From Dyadobacter psychrophilus (GTDB lineage Bacteria; Bacteroidota; Bacteroidia; Cytophagales; Spirosomataceae), in the NCBI RefSeq assembly GCF_900167945.1, contig NZ_FUZA01000002.1:248001-312000 (forward strand): a stretch of DNA of 64,000 bases, given 5' to 3'. A program made the position numbers and the translations under genes. The notes under the pieces are model-generated. The model had not been told where the DNA came from. It searched no databases and was given only the letters and a program-made list of their open reading frames with translations. Position 1 is the stretch's first letter. Each line of letters opens with the position of its first letter. Below, one piece after another: positions 50,708 through 60,695 of the stretch.

Positions 50708-52207
50708 ATGATCACAAAACTAGCCACGCCGGGGGTGTATGTTGATGAAATCCCGACATTGCCCCCCACAGTTGCGGAAGTTGATTCGGCCATCCCGGCG
50801 TTCATTGGATACACCGAAAAAGCCAAGCGGTTTGCAGATGACGACCTGATTGGCGTCCCGTTTAAAATATCGGGAATGGAAGAATATGAACTGTTCTTTG
50901 GAAAGGGAATTGAAGTCCCCGAAACGTTGATTAATGATGCAACAAAAGGAGTAAAGCTGTCCATCAACGAAGTAACCGAAGATCCTGCCAATCCGGATTC
51001 AGCCACGGCAAAGTTTGAGGTGACTATGGAGGTCAGAGATGAAGATTTTCCAAAACATAACCTGTATTATTCGCTAAAACATTATTTTGCCAATGGAGGC
51101 GGAAACTGCTATGTGGTGGCGGTAGACAAGTTTACCGACACAAGTTCACCCGTGAAAGGCAAACTTTTGGACGGTGTGGCAGCGGTCCAGGACGTTGACG
51201 AGGTGACCATTTTCGTAATTCCCGAAGCACAATGGAGTGATGGTTACAAAGATGTGTACGAAGCCGCGGTCATGCAGGCCGAAGAGCTTAAAGACCGCTT
51301 TGTTCTCATAGATCCAAAGCAGGTAACCATCCCTTCAAATACAAGTGCAATTGATGGCGATGCGGCTGCGATTCGCAATGACGCAAAAGCTTCCAGCTAT
51401 GCAGCGGCTTATTACCCCAATCTGGTTACGACTTACGAGCGGTTTAGTTTGGATAAAGTCAAAATAGATACGCACACATTGAACGGTGCAGCATTGCCCG
51501 CAACAAATCCGAACCATCCCGATATGAAGGACAAATCGCTCAACGATTTGAAAACCATTCCAAAAAGGGGATTTTCAGCATACAACCAGCTCATCGCAGA
51601 AGTAAGCAAGCATCCCAAAACGCGCGTGGTGCTGCCGCCTTCTCCTGCTGTTGCAGGCATTTATGCGCGGGTTGATTCGCAGCGTGGTGTCTGGAAAGCA
51701 CCTGCTAACGAAGCGGTTATGAATGTTTCCGGCGCGCTGGTTGAGCTTTCATCCAAGCAACAGGAAAACTTGAATATTGATAGCCTGGCAGGCGAATCCA
51801 TTAATGTGATCCGCACTTTCCCGGGTTTCGGAACACTCGTTTGGGGAGCCAGAACATTGAAAGGCAATGATGCGGAATGGCGGTATGTAAACGTGCGGCG
51901 CTTTATGATGGTGGTGGAAGAATCCATTAAAAAATCATTGCAATGGGCTGTTTTCGAGCCAAATACGGCATCTACCTGGGTTCGGGTAAAAGGCTTGATT
52001 GAAAATTACCTGTTTGATAAATGGCGGCAGGGAGCACTGGCCGGCGTAAAACCAGACGATGCATTTTATGTAAAAATCGGCCTGGGTACAACCATGACGC
52101 CGCAAGATGTGCTGAACGGCATTATGAATGTCGAGATAGGCCTCGCAGTCGCCCGACCAGCCGAATTCATTGTCCTGAAATTCATCCAGGTGCTTCAAAA
52201 ATCTTAG
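50708..52207 (+). CDS. eCIS contractile sheath protein (Afp2-4/Pvc2-4-like)
   Basis: 499 residues. The N-terminus TPGVYVDEIPTLPPTVAEVDSAIPAFIGYT is the phage-tail-sheath signature for the strand-swap that links neighbouring subunits. The C-terminal domain, WRYVNVRRFMMVVEESIKKSLQWAVFEPNTASTWVRVKGLIENYLFDKWRQGALAG (about 398-455), is the conserved sheath core. The sheath contracts to drive the inner tube into a target. Only one sheath gene is seen here, whereas Afp and PVC have three. It is followed closely by tube genes. Confidence 0.96.
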   Translation: MITKLATPGVYVDEIPTLPPTVAEVDSAIPAFIGYTEKAKRFADDDLIGVPFKISGMEEYELFFGKGIEVPETLINDATKGVKLSINEVTEDPANPDSATAKFEVTMEVRDEDFPKHNLYYSLKHYFANGGGNCYVVAVDKFTDTSSPVKGKLLDGVAAVQDVDEVTIFVIPEAQWSDGYKDVYEAAVMQAEELKDRFVLIDPKQVTIPSNTSAIDGDAAAIRNDAKASSYAAAYYPNLVTTYERFSLDKVKIDTHTLNGAALPATNPNHPDMKDKSLNDLKTIPKRGFSAYNQLIAEVSKHPKTRVVLPPSPAVAGIYARVDSQRGVWKAPANEAVMNVSGALVELSSKQQENLNIDSLAGESINVIRTFPGFGTLVWGARTLKGNDAEWRYVNVRRFMMVVEESIKKSLQWAVFEPNTASTWVRVKGLIENYLFDKWRQGALAGVKPDDAFYVKIGLGTTMTPQDVLNGIMNVEIGLAVARPAEFIVLKFIQVLQKS

Positions 52208-52234
52208 TCATCCATCACTTAAAATCTTGAAAAA

Positions 52235-52693
52235 ATGGCAGCATTTCCTCTTCCCGTTTTCCGGTTCCAGGTAGCAGAAACAGCCCCGGCCGATCCGCTG
52301 CTGACTACGGACGCGACCATCGGTTTTTCCGAGGTCAGCGGGCTTACCCAGGAAGTTCAGGTGATCGAATACCGCGACGGCCTTACGCCCCAGCAATCGG
52401 CAATGAAAATGCCGGGCATCCAGAAAGTCAGCAACATCACCCTCAAGCGCGGGATCGTCAAAGGGCATAATGAATTTTACACCTGGCTCAACTCCGTGAA
52501 ACTGAATACGATCAAACGCAAAGATCTGGTCATCAGCTTGCTCGACGAGAACAATGCGCCGGCAATGGTCTGGAACGTGAAACAAGCCTGGCCGGTGAAA
52601 GTGGAAGGCCCTTCGCTAAAAGCGGCCGGCAACGAAATTGCCGTGGAATCCATTGAACTGGCTCACGAAGGACTGACAGTTTCCATCGTATAA
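52235..52693 (+). CDS. eCIS inner tube protein 1 (gp19-like)
   Basis: 152 residues. Phage T4 gp19/Hcp-like tube fold: FPLPVFRFQVAETAP, FSEVSGLTQEVQVIEYRDG, NITLKRGIVKGHNEFYTWL, LLDENNAPAMVWNVKQAWPVKVEGPSLKAAGNEIAVESIELAHEGL. Subunits stack as hexamers to form the needle tube inside the sheath. Two tube paralogues lie in tandem; this one, with the longer strand-1 insertion, is probably the main tube protein (Afp1-like), while the next is Afp5-like. Confidence 0.93.
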   Translation: MAAFPLPVFRFQVAETAPADPLLTTDATIGFSEVSGLTQEVQVIEYRDGLTPQQSAMKMPGIQKVSNITLKRGIVKGHNEFYTWLNSVKLNTIKRKDLVISLLDENNAPAMVWNVKQAWPVKVEGPSLKAAGNEIAVESIELAHEGLTVSIV

Positions 52694-52702
52694 TTTACTG
52701 AC

Positions 52703-53158
52703 ATGTATACACCACCGGTAGGTTTCAGGTTCAAGGCAGTCTTCCAGGGAATTGACGGTGTAGGAGACAACGACACGCTGTTTCAGGATGTAAGCGGGCT
52801 AACCCGGGAGATTGAATTAGAGGAAGTGAAGGACGGTGCCAACCCGATGAGCGCTTACAAATTTCCAAAAAAAGTAAAGTATACCAATCTGGTGCTCAAA
52901 AGGGGAATGTTCGTTGATTCAGCATTAGTCGGCTTTTTCGACAAGGCCGTTAATAGCTATTTCAATGTTTTGAACCTTGATTCCAGCACTTGCGACATCA
53001 CGATCAGCCTGCTTGGGGAAACCAATGAGCCGCTGGTAAGCTGGACCGTCTTTAATGCCTTTCCTGTCAAATGGGTTATTAGTGATTTTAAGGCATCTGG
53101 GAATGAGATTGTTGTAGAATCAATGGAGTTTTCTTACCAACGGTTTAAACGGAACTAA
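52703..53158 (+). CDS. eCIS tube protein 2 (gp19-like)
   Basis: 151 residues, 9 bases after tube protein 1. The same fold is seen: VGFRFKAVF, FQDVSGLTREIELEEVKDG, LVLKRGMFVDSALVGFF, AFPVKWVISDFKASGNEIVVESMEFSYQ. Divergence from the first tube protein is large. In Afp/PVC a second tube-like subunit (Afp5/Pvc5) forms the first ring on the hub, so a baseplate-proximal adaptor role is likely. Confidence 0.92.
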   Translation: MYTPPVGFRFKAVFQGIDGVGDNDTLFQDVSGLTREIELEEVKDGANPMSAYKFPKKVKYTNLVLKRGMFVDSALVGFFDKAVNSYFNVLNLDSSTCDITISLLGETNEPLVSWTVFNAFPVKWVISDFKASGNEIVVESMEFSYQRFKRN

Positions 53159-53161
53159 GCC

Positions 53162-53344
53162 ATGCCCATTGTCATCAACGAGGTTGTCATACGTGCCACA
53201 GTGACCGAGCGGCTGCCCGGCTGCGGTGATACAAAAACACCGGAACCGGGTGAAGATGCCAACACGGGCACAGCAGGCGGAGCTTCCACGGAGCAGATCG
53301 CAGAACAAATTTTTGAAATACTGAAAGCTAAACGTGAACGATAA
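53162..53344 (+). CDS. DUF5908 small eCIS protein
   Basis: 60 residues, starting MPIVINEVVIRATV and ending in a helical, charged tail (EQIAEQIFEILKAKRER). The short N-terminal beta strand plus C-terminal helix pattern is that of DUF5908, found almost only in eCIS clusters between tube and hub genes. Its role is unknown; a small assembly factor or adaptor is possible. It starts 3 bases after the tube gene and overlaps the next start by one base. Confidence 0.82.
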   Translation: MPIVINEVVIRATVTERLPGCGDTKTPEPGEDANTGTAGGASTEQIAEQIFEILKAKRER

Positions 53345-54018
53345 TGGATGCTGGCGAATTTGGTAAAAAGCTGCTGCTGAACCTGAAAATCATTCCCATT
53401 CACCCCAAATACTATTTTCCGCTTGGGCTGCCGTTCCTGACCATGTTCAACCCGGAAACGCTGGTAATTGATGAAGGCGTCGAGTATAACCGTTCCTGCG
53501 CGCCTGGGCAAACCAACAACAAACTGCGTTTCAAGCGGATTACTTCACGTAAGTTCTCGCTCAGTTTTGTACTGGATGGAACGGGTGTAAATGCCCCGAA
53601 AATTCCGGTAACATTGCAAGTGTTGCTTTTCAGGGAGGCTACAACGCTCATGAATGGTGTTTTTCACCAATCCAACTGCCTTTTGGTACAATGGGGAACA
53701 TTCATCTGCCGCTGCAAAATCACGACTTCAAAAGTAGAATACACGCTTTTCGATGAATTTGGCTTGCCATTAAGGGCGAAGATCACGGCCAATTTTGAAG
53801 AGTTCGTTGACGATACTTTCAGCAAGATCACGTCCATGCTGTCCTCGCCCGACCTGACGCATTTGCACACGGTGAAGCGCGGAGAGATTTTACCATTGCT
53901 CACAGAGCGCACGTATAGCGACCAGCGTTATTACTTGCAGGTTGCCAGGGCCAACCGGATCAAGAATTTCCGGAAACTGCCTGATGAATCTGAGTTGAAA
54001 CTGCCTCCAATTGTCTGA
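53344..54018 (+). CDS. eCIS hub/tube-adaptor protein with LysM-like end (Afp7/Pvc7-like)
   Basis: 224 residues. The N-terminal part (FNPETLVIDEGVEYNR..., FSLSFVLDGTG, CKITTSKVEYTLFDEFGLPLRAKITANFEEFV) is the CIS_tube family of eCIS hub adaptors. The C-terminal 50 residues (HLHTVKRGEILPLLTERTYSDQRYYLQVARANRIKNFRKL) look like a LysM-type segment. In PVC the homologue bridges the spike and the tube. It overlaps DUF5908 by one base and precedes the spike gene by 5 bases. Confidence 0.88.
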   Translation: MDAGEFGKKLLLNLKIIPIHPKYYFPLGLPFLTMFNPETLVIDEGVEYNRSCAPGQTNNKLRFKRITSRKFSLSFVLDGTGVNAPKIPVTLQVLLFREATTLMNGVFHQSNCLLVQWGTFICRCKITTSKVEYTLFDEFGLPLRAKITANFEEFVDDTFSKITSMLSSPDLTHLHTVKRGEILPLLTERTYSDQRYYLQVARANRIKNFRKLPDESELKLPPIV

Positions 54019-54023
54019 TTATT

Positions 54024-55652
54024 ATGGCTGATACCCCCACTTCACGGATTGCGTACAAAGTGCTCGTCAATGGTACGCCGCTCAGCAATGAAGTAGGTGT
54101 GATGAGCGTGAGTACAATGTGTTATTTCAACAAAATAGCATCCGCAAAATTGAAAGTTGAAGATGGAGATGTAGCCGCACGTGATTTTCTGCAAAGCAAT
54201 TCTAATTTGTTTAAACCAGGAAACGAGCTCGAAATCCAGCTTGGATATGATGATAACCCATCAACTGTTTTTAAAGGCATCATCATTCGTCATTGCATCA
54301 AAGTGAAAGGAGGCTCTTTTTTGGAGGTCGAGGCGAAAGACAAAGCGGTCAAGCTCACGCAGGTCCGGAAAAGTAAATATTTTATCAAAAAAACCGATAA
54401 GGACATTATCGATGAGATTGCGGGCACTTACAGCCTGGAAAAATCAGTGGATACAACGGATGGTTCGCACATCCAAATGGTCCAGTATTACTGCACAGAC
54501 TGGGATTTTATTCTGATGCGGGCCGAAGCCAACGCCATGTTTGTGCATACAGATAATGGAAAAATAGTTGTAAAAAAGCCCACATTAACACCGGCTTCCG
54601 CACTTACCGCGACTTACGGAGACAATATCATTGAGTTTGAAGGTGAAATGGATGCGCGCAGGCAGTTCGTAAAAATGCAGGCATCAGCCTGGGATTTTGA
54701 TAACCAGAAAATTAATCCTGAAACGAAAAGGGACGGTGTTTTTGCACTGGCTGAAAGTGGTGATTTGTCTGCTTCAACATTAGCCGAGGTTATGGGTCAA
54801 ACCCTTGAATTGAAGCATAATGGACGTTTGCTGGATAAGGAACTCGAACTTTGGGCCAATGCACATGCCATGAAAAACCACCTTTCCAAAGCCAGCGGCC
54901 GGGTGAGGATTTTAGGGAGCCCAAGCCTCAAACCGGGTCAGAATATCAGGCTGGCCGGGGTAGGAGACCGCTTTAATGGGGATGTTTTTGTAACAGGCAT
55001 TTTGCATCAATATGATGGGGAATTCACAACGGACATTCAGTTTGGCTGGGCAGAGGATTGGTTTTACAAGCACGATGACATTATTGAAAAACCTTCATCG
55101 GGCCTGGTTCCGGGCGTTACCGGACTACAAATTGGAAAGGTAAAAAAATTGACATTACCAGGCGACGGAAGCGGGAGACCTAATCACATTCAGGTTAACC
55201 TGCCGATGGTTGCCAACGGAGGCGATGGCATTTGGGCCCGGGTAGCCGTGCCGGATGCTGGTCAGGACCGGGGCTTCGTTTTCAGGCCTGAAATTGATGA
55301 TGAAGTGATTGTCGGGTTTATTAATGATGATCCGCGCGATGCAGTCATTTTGGGCATGCTGCATAGTCAGGCCAAATCGCCGCCCGCCGCACTGCCTCAA
55401 AATGACGAAAATCACAAAAAAGGACTTGTTACCAGATCAGGAATGACCATGATCTTTGACGACGAAAACAAAGTGTTAACGATATCTGTCCCGGCCGGCG
55501 GAGCCGAAAAATCGATCATTATCGGCGAATCAGGAGCGATTGAAATGAAAGATGAACACCAAAACGTTTTCAAAATGGATGCAGCGGGCATCACTATCAG
55601 CACCCCGAAAGTTATAAAAATAGAAGGACAAACAGCGGTTAATATTAATTAG
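54024..55652 (+). CDS. VgrG-like spike protein (Afp8/Pvc8-like)
   Basis: 542 residues. A gp27-like N-terminal half (about 1-370: ISTMCYFNKIASAKLKVEDGD..., VQYYCTDWDFILMRAEANAMFVHTDNGKIVVKKP) is followed by a gp5-like OB domain (about 375-470: GLQIGKVKKLTLPGDGSGRPNHIQVNLPM, WARVAVPDAGQDRGFVFRPEIDDEVIVGFINDDPRDAVILG). A short beta-helix tail contains repeated EMKDEH/FKMDAAGITIS units. This is the cell-puncturing spike base. It lacks an obvious effector extension, so cargo must travel otherwise. Confidence 0.95.
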   Translation: MADTPTSRIAYKVLVNGTPLSNEVGVMSVSTMCYFNKIASAKLKVEDGDVAARDFLQSNSNLFKPGNELEIQLGYDDNPSTVFKGIIIRHCIKVKGGSFLEVEAKDKAVKLTQVRKSKYFIKKTDKDIIDEIAGTYSLEKSVDTTDGSHIQMVQYYCTDWDFILMRAEANAMFVHTDNGKIVVKKPTLTPASALTATYGDNIIEFEGEMDARRQFVKMQASAWDFDNQKINPETKRDGVFALAESGDLSASTLAEVMGQTLELKHNGRLLDKELELWANAHAMKNHLSKASGRVRILGSPSLKPGQNIRLAGVGDRFNGDVFVTGILHQYDGEFTTDIQFGWAEDWFYKHDDIIEKPSSGLVPGVTGLQIGKVKKLTLPGDGSGRPNHIQVNLPMVANGGDGIWARVAVPDAGQDRGFVFRPEIDDEVIVGFINDDPRDAVILGMLHSQAKSPPAALPQNDENHKKGLVTRSGMTMIFDDENKVLTISVPAGGAEKSIIIGESGAIEMKDEHQNVFKMDAAGITISTPKVIKIEGQTAVNIN

Positions 55653-55677
55653 TCCAACACCCTAATTGCAACAAAAA

Positions 55678-55971
55678 ATGCCACCAGCAGCAAGAATCGG
55701 CGATGCGCATGTATGTCCGGCTTCCAATGGTCCGCAGGCGCATGCGGGGGGACTGATCACCGGCCCGCCGGGAAGTCCGAATGTGAACATTGGCAAAAAA
55801 CCGGCCGCAAGAAAGGACGACAGCTGCCTTTGTGCCGGCGCGACGGATAACACGATAATGGGAGGTTCATCAACAGTCAAAATCAATGGAAAACCAGCCG
55901 CAAGAGTAGGTGACGCCACAAAACATGGTGGAACAATTACAACAGGTTTTGCCAAAGTGAACATTGGTTAA
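55678..55971 (+). CDS. PAAR-repeat spike tip (Afp10/Pvc10-like)
   Basis: 97 residues. Three PAAR-type motifs: PPAARIGDAHVC, KPAARKDDSCLC and KPAARVGDATKHGG. Conserved His/Cys residues could bind the single zinc that stabilises the sharp tip. A TTG at 55666 is in frame but the ATG at 55678 fits better. The tip sits on the VgrG spike encoded 25 bases upstream. No toxin domain is fused. Confidence 0.93.
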   Translation: MPPAARIGDAHVCPASNGPQAHAGGLITGPPGSPNVNIGKKPAARKDDSCLCAGATDNTIMGGSSTVKINGKPAARVGDATKHGGTITTGFAKVNIG

Positions 55972-56004
55972 CTGCGGGTTATAGTCTGTTAAAACACTCA
56001 TAAT

Positions 56005-56469
56005 ATGAAAGATACATCATTTCTCGGCACTGGCTGGGGCTTTCCGCCAACCTTTCGCTGCACAATAGGCGGGGTCGATATGCTATCAGGCAGGGAAGAC
56101 GTAGAAAGCAGCCTGCACATCATTATCTCAACCGAAGTAGGCGAGCGGATTATGCATCCGGGCTTTGGCTGCGGATTGCGGCGTTTCGTTTTCGAGCCCA
56201 TCACACACACCACCCAACAAACGGTTGACCTCCACGGAAATGCCGCAAAAGGAGAATCGACGCCGACTGAGGCTATGCTGGAAACAATTGTAAAAGAAGC
56301 CATTGTGCTGCATGAACCCCGAATTATTGTAAATAAAGTCGAAACTTACTCGCGGCCACTTGACGGGTTGATCGAAATATCGGTTGAATATCTGCTGATT
56401 ACCACCAACACCCGATACAATTACGTGTATCCATTCTACATCCACGAAGCGACCAATCTTCAGCTATGA
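56005..56469 (+). CDS. gp25-like baseplate protein (Afp9/Pvc9-like)
   Basis: 154 residues. GPW/gp25 family: FGWGFPPTF-like start (here GTGWGFPPTFRCTIGGVDMLSGREDVESSLHIIISTEVGERIMHPGFGCGLRRFVFEP), with the E-x-R-like EVGERIMHPGFGCG signature. It nucleates sheath polymerisation at the baseplate. Its stop overlaps the next start by 4 bases (ATGA, 56466-56469), as is usual for baseplate operons. Confidence 0.94.
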   Translation: MKDTSFLGTGWGFPPTFRCTIGGVDMLSGREDVESSLHIIISTEVGERIMHPGFGCGLRRFVFEPITHTTQQTVDLHGNAAKGESTPTEAMLETIVKEAIVLHEPRIIVNKVETYSRPLDGLIEISVEYLLITTNTRYNYVYPFYIHEATNLQL

Positions 56470-59400
56470 AAACTTGTGACTGCGATGCCGACATTATCCG
56501 GGACGGTTCAGGCCGTTTGAGCCGTTTCCTGCGCGCGCTCGACCCGGCATACAACCCTGTTGACGACCGCTCACTGGCCGATCTGCTAGTTTTTACCAAA
56601 AAATTCTCTGCTCAGATCCGCTTTCACAAGCTTGCCGAAGATGAATGTGCGGACGTTTCCTGGAAAGCATTTTTTGCCAGCGACGTCTCATTTATTGCAG
56701 CAACCATTCTGCTGACGGATCTTGCCCAGATTGAAAAAGATTACCTCGAAACCCGTCAGCATTTTGATCAGGTCCGTACACTCAGCACATTTAAAGCATT
56801 GTTTTCGCCCATAACGGGCATTGCCGAGCGTCTGGACAAATGGCTGTCGCAAAGCGCCACCGATTTTCCGCTTTACCAGGATGTGCAATTGGCGATCAGG
56901 TCGTCCATGCGCACCCAGATGCTGAAAGTTTTTGAGCTGGATAAAGCCGCCGTTCTGATTAATAGTGAGGAATTAGGCATTGATTTTGAGCCGGTCAATG
57001 AGGACACCTGGGATCTGGACGTGGTTATTCCGTTTGTGGGAAGTTTGTATGATGGCGTTACCACCGAAGACAAGCTTTTTCACGCTTCGCTGCAAGTGGA
57101 TACGATTTTCAATGCGGCTTTGCATGTTTTGACCGATATCGTCACAAAAGCCGAAGCTTACCTGAGCATTTCTATTGAAAAATATCCAAAACACCAGCCC
57201 CACATTGCGCTATTTATCGCTTTTTTGGAATTGTTCAGAATTGCGCAACAGCAATTGAACGGATTGACAGAGAGGCACTTGAATTTTTATTACAAGGATG
57301 TCCTGCATATCAAAGAAAAAGCCGCACAGCCCGATCAGGTCAATGTGATTTTCGAGCTTGCCAAAGATGCATCTGTCTGTCATTTGCCGAAGGGAACGCC
57401 TTTATCCGCTGGTAAAGACAGTTTTGGCATTGATCAGATTTATGTTACGGACCGCGATATGGTCATTAACAAGGCCAAAGTTAAGGAGGTCAAAAATGTA
57501 TTTATTGATCAATGTCCGCAGGGTTTGATCCGCGGATTTTACGCGCGATCCGTTGCCAATTCAAAAGACGGGGAAGGCAAACAAACTGTCGAGGAAAATG
57601 GCTGGTGGAATCCCTATAGCTCAGATTCTCTCAAACACCAGAATAGCTGCGGGCAGATAATCCGCCATCGCGGAAGTAACTATGCCAGAATCGGTTTTGC
57701 CATTGCGTCGCCCCAGCTGCGTATGGAAGGAGGAAATCGAAAGATGAGGCTGAAAATGAAGGGTTTATCCAAGATTTTGACCAAAAGCGAAGATTTCACG
57801 ATCAGGCTAAGCGCGGCAAAAAAATGGATGGACATTGACACACCAGCGATTGCCGACCCAAATAACGGTTTTACTTTTTTTGCAGCGCGCTTTTTCCCTC
57901 CTGAGCCAACTTATCACATGGATACGCAGGACCCTGATGCGATTTGGATCTATATTCCTAATAAGGAGGACGCAATCATCGGTTACGATCCAAAAATCCA
58001 CACGGAAGCAACATTCCCTACCAATCAGCCGGTTTTACAGATATTACTAAAACAAGATGTGCTGTCTATTGCCAGCGAGGACTGGGAGAATGCTGCCTTG
58101 GATTTTGGTGTCACGGAAGCTGTGGTAAATGCGGTAAATACCATGACCAACAATTTCGAACTGCTCATAGATGTCAAAGGCCTGAAAAATGTGATTATCC
58201 AAAACGAGCAGGGCGTTCAGCCCGCGGATTCGCCGTTTTATCCTTTCACACCGCTTCCTACGCCCGGCTCGCCGCTTTATATTGGCAACGAGGAGATGTT
58301 TAACAAGCGGATCCTGGATTTTGATATCGTGCCCGACTGGCAGATTGGGGGCGGTCCTTTTGATAAAATCCGCTATGAGGCCCGCGTTAATAAAAGCTGG
58401 GTAAATGTTAAAAATGATGAGGGGCTGCGCACATTTGAGCAGCCTGCACAACGCCAGATTGTGAAGTTCGATGCATTCAGTGAAAGCCTCAGCACAGGTT
58501 TTATCAAAATGGTTTTTGACGATCCGATTAAAACCGATCCTGTTCAGCTGATGCAGCTGGGGAATGAGTCAAAGGTCAATGCAATTTCGCTCAATTATGT
58601 TTCCACCCTCACGAGGCTGGAAGATTCCCTCGACCAATTTTTTCACGTTTATCCTTTTGGTGTGGTTGAATCCGCTTTGGACCAGCAGGATATTTCAATA
58701 AGAAAAGAGGCATCCAAAGTCAATGTTTCACTGCGCAACAATGTAGGTGATGGCAAAGTTTGGGCCGCCAATCGCGCTTTTCCGGACTTTAAATATGGCA
58801 TGCAGACAATCAGCCTGGCCGGTGTGAAAGTGGATAAATTAAGTGAGCAGGATTGGACCGAAGCGGCGGAAATCAACTTTGACAACACGGCAACATTGTC
58901 CAGGCGCAACACTCTCAGCAACACCAAAAACGGGGAATTTTCGCTGGATGCTGTATCTGTTTCAAAACCAAATCAATACACCGGCGCGGTGAGGCAGGAA
59001 GCCAGCTTATACATCGGTCTGGAAGGCCTTGTCGTGCCGCAGAATCTTTCATTGCTTTTCCAGGTTGCAGAAGGCACGGCTATGGACGATGACCGTGACC
59101 CGCCGCGGATAAATTGGTCCTATTTGTCCGAAAATCAATGGAAAGTGCTGCCTGTTACAAACGTAATTCTGGACACAACATACGGGCTTCAAACTACGGG
59201 CATCGTCCTTTTTGACATTCCCGAAGACGCCACCGCACAGAACACGATTATGACAACCGGCCTGCACTGGATAGCGGCCAGTGTGGATTCGGACAGCCAC
59301 AGACTGCCTTATCTGGTAAAAATCGTTGCCCAGGCTGTTCCTGCACGGTTCAGGGACCAGGGCAATGCACCGGAACATTATGACGCCGCCCTGCCTGCCA

Positions 59401-60683
59401 AGCGCATTACCACCCTGCTCGACAAGCCTGAAGAAATCAAGACCATTGAGCAGCCGTTCGCCTCTTATAATGGTGTTCCGGCTGAAATAGGCAAGGAATT
59501 TTACATGCGGGTCAGCGAGCGGTTGCGGCATAAAAACCGCGCTATAACCACTTCGGATTACGAAAAGCTGGTTCTTGAATACTTCCCTTCGGTATTTAAA
59601 GTTAAATGCATTACACACACGGACCCCAACTGCCTTTGCCGGGATTTTAATGCAGAGCCTGACGATGAATGCAGCCCGAGAGATCCGCAGCAGGTGCCAA
59701 AACCTGTGATTTGCTGCGGGCCACAGGTTGCTCCCGGCCACGTGCTTATTGTCCCGATTGAAGACCTCAAGAACAGGAATGCGATCAACATTTTACAACC
59801 CCGCACAAGCTATCGCGTGCTGCGGGAGATAGAAATATTATTAAAAAAGCGCACATCGCCTTTTGTGAAAATTCATGCGCGTAACCCCGTGTATGAAGAA
59901 ATTCTGACCGCATTCCGCGTGCAGTTTTACAACGGCCTGGACAAAGGTTTTTTTCTGACCAAACTTAATGAAGAGCTGCGCGAATTTCTGACGCCCTGGG
60001 CTTTTGACGCCAGCGCCGATGTTGTTTTTGGCTCACAGATCTATGCATCGTCCGTCATTAATTTCATTGAGGAAAGACCCTATGTGGATTTTATCACGGA
60101 TTTCATGATGTATCAGGTCAAATGCGACTGTTGCGGCACGGAGTCATTGAAAGATGAAATTAAGGAAACGGCCAAACGCGCCAAAGCGATAGCAGATGAA
60201 ATGATCACCGAACAAAAGAAGCTTGATCCAACCGACGACAAGGCAGATCCTATTGCCGTTGCCAAAGTGATCAACGCGCAAAACCACCCCGCCGGTTTTC
60301 TGACCAGCGATTCGGGTGCATTGTGGGATTTTATCCGCGACGAATCGGAGACGATGGTCGAATGGGTGATCCGCAATGTGCTAAGCTGGTTTGAGATAAG
60401 CCAGGATGTGGCTTTGCAGACTGCTACCAACAAGTACGAGCAGCAGTTGGTGCTTAAAGTGGTTGAATGGTATATCAACCTGGTCAAGAATATGGGCTTG
60501 AAAACGGTTGCTGACCTGATGAAATATCTGCCTGTTTTCAAAATGACCACATTGGCTGAACCCACCAACGAGCGTGCATTACTCGTATCGGCGCAGCAGC
60601 ACATTATCATGCTCTACGAAGCGGAACCAGCGCTGGATCCTTGCGAAAAAAATAAACTTACCAACAGAAGGGTTGACTTTTAA
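56466..60683 (+). CDS. Very large baseplate wedge protein (gpJ-like, Afp11/Pvc11-like)
   Basis: 1405 residues. Baseplate J-like features are in the C-terminal half: FYMRVSERLRHKNRAITTSDYEKLVLEYFPSVFKVKCITHTD (about 1010-1055), PGHVLIVPIEDLKNRNA, LREIEILLKKRTSPFVKIHARNPVYEEILTAFRVQFYNGLDKGFFLTKLNEELREFLTPWAF. The N-terminal half has long helices and a less recognisable region. A cysteine cluster (six Cys at 1048-1084, three at 1220-1223, two at the N-terminus) may bind a metal. It forms the wedge of the injection-system baseplate. The protein is longer than the J-proteins of T4 and P2. Confidence 0.9.
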   Translation: MKTCDCDADIIRDGSGRLSRFLRALDPAYNPVDDRSLADLLVFTKKFSAQIRFHKLAEDECADVSWKAFFASDVSFIAATILLTDLAQIEKDYLETRQHFDQVRTLSTFKALFSPITGIAERLDKWLSQSATDFPLYQDVQLAIRSSMRTQMLKVFELDKAAVLINSEELGIDFEPVNEDTWDLDVVIPFVGSLYDGVTTEDKLFHASLQVDTIFNAALHVLTDIVTKAEAYLSISIEKYPKHQPHIALFIAFLELFRIAQQQLNGLTERHLNFYYKDVLHIKEKAAQPDQVNVIFELAKDASVCHLPKGTPLSAGKDSFGIDQIYVTDRDMVINKAKVKEVKNVFIDQCPQGLIRGFYARSVANSKDGEGKQTVEENGWWNPYSSDSLKHQNSCGQIIRHRGSNYARIGFAIASPQLRMEGGNRKMRLKMKGLSKILTKSEDFTIRLSAAKKWMDIDTPAIADPNNGFTFFAARFFPPEPTYHMDTQDPDAIWIYIPNKEDAIIGYDPKIHTEATFPTNQPVLQILLKQDVLSIASEDWENAALDFGVTEAVVNAVNTMTNNFELLIDVKGLKNVIIQNEQGVQPADSPFYPFTPLPTPGSPLYIGNEEMFNKRILDFDIVPDWQIGGGPFDKIRYEARVNKSWVNVKNDEGLRTFEQPAQRQIVKFDAFSESLSTGFIKMVFDDPIKTDPVQLMQLGNESKVNAISLNYVSTLTRLEDSLDQFFHVYPFGVVESALDQQDISIRKEASKVNVSLRNNVGDGKVWAANRAFPDFKYGMQTISLAGVKVDKLSEQDWTEAAEINFDNTATLSRRNTLSNTKNGEFSLDAVSVSKPNQYTGAVRQEASLYIGLEGLVVPQNLSLLFQVAEGTAMDDDRDPPRINWSYLSENQWKVLPVTNVILDTTYGLQTTGIVLFDIPEDATAQNTIMTTGLHWIAASVDSDSHRLPYLVKIVAQAVPARFRDQGNAPEHYDAALPAKRITTLLDKPEEIKTIEQPFASYNGVPAEIGKEFYMRVSERLRHKNRAITTSDYEKLVLEYFPSVFKVKCITHTDPNCLCRDFNAEPDDECSPRDPQQVPKPVICCGPQVAPGHVLIVPIEDLKNRNAINILQPRTSYRVLREIEILLKKRTSPFVKIHARNPVYEEILTAFRVQFYNGLDKGFFLTKLNEELREFLTPWAFDASADVVFGSQIYASSVINFIEERPYVDFITDFMMYQVKCDCCGTESLKDEIKETAKRAKAIADEMITEQKKLDPTDDKADPIAVAKVINAQNHPAGFLTSDSGALWDFIRDESETMVEWVIRNVLSWFEISQDVALQTATNKYEQQLVLKVVEWYINLVKNMGLKTVADLMKYLPVFKMTTLAEPTNERALLVSAQQHIIMLYEAEPALDPCEKNKLTNRRVDF

Positions 60684-60695
60684 TTCCCAAACCTC

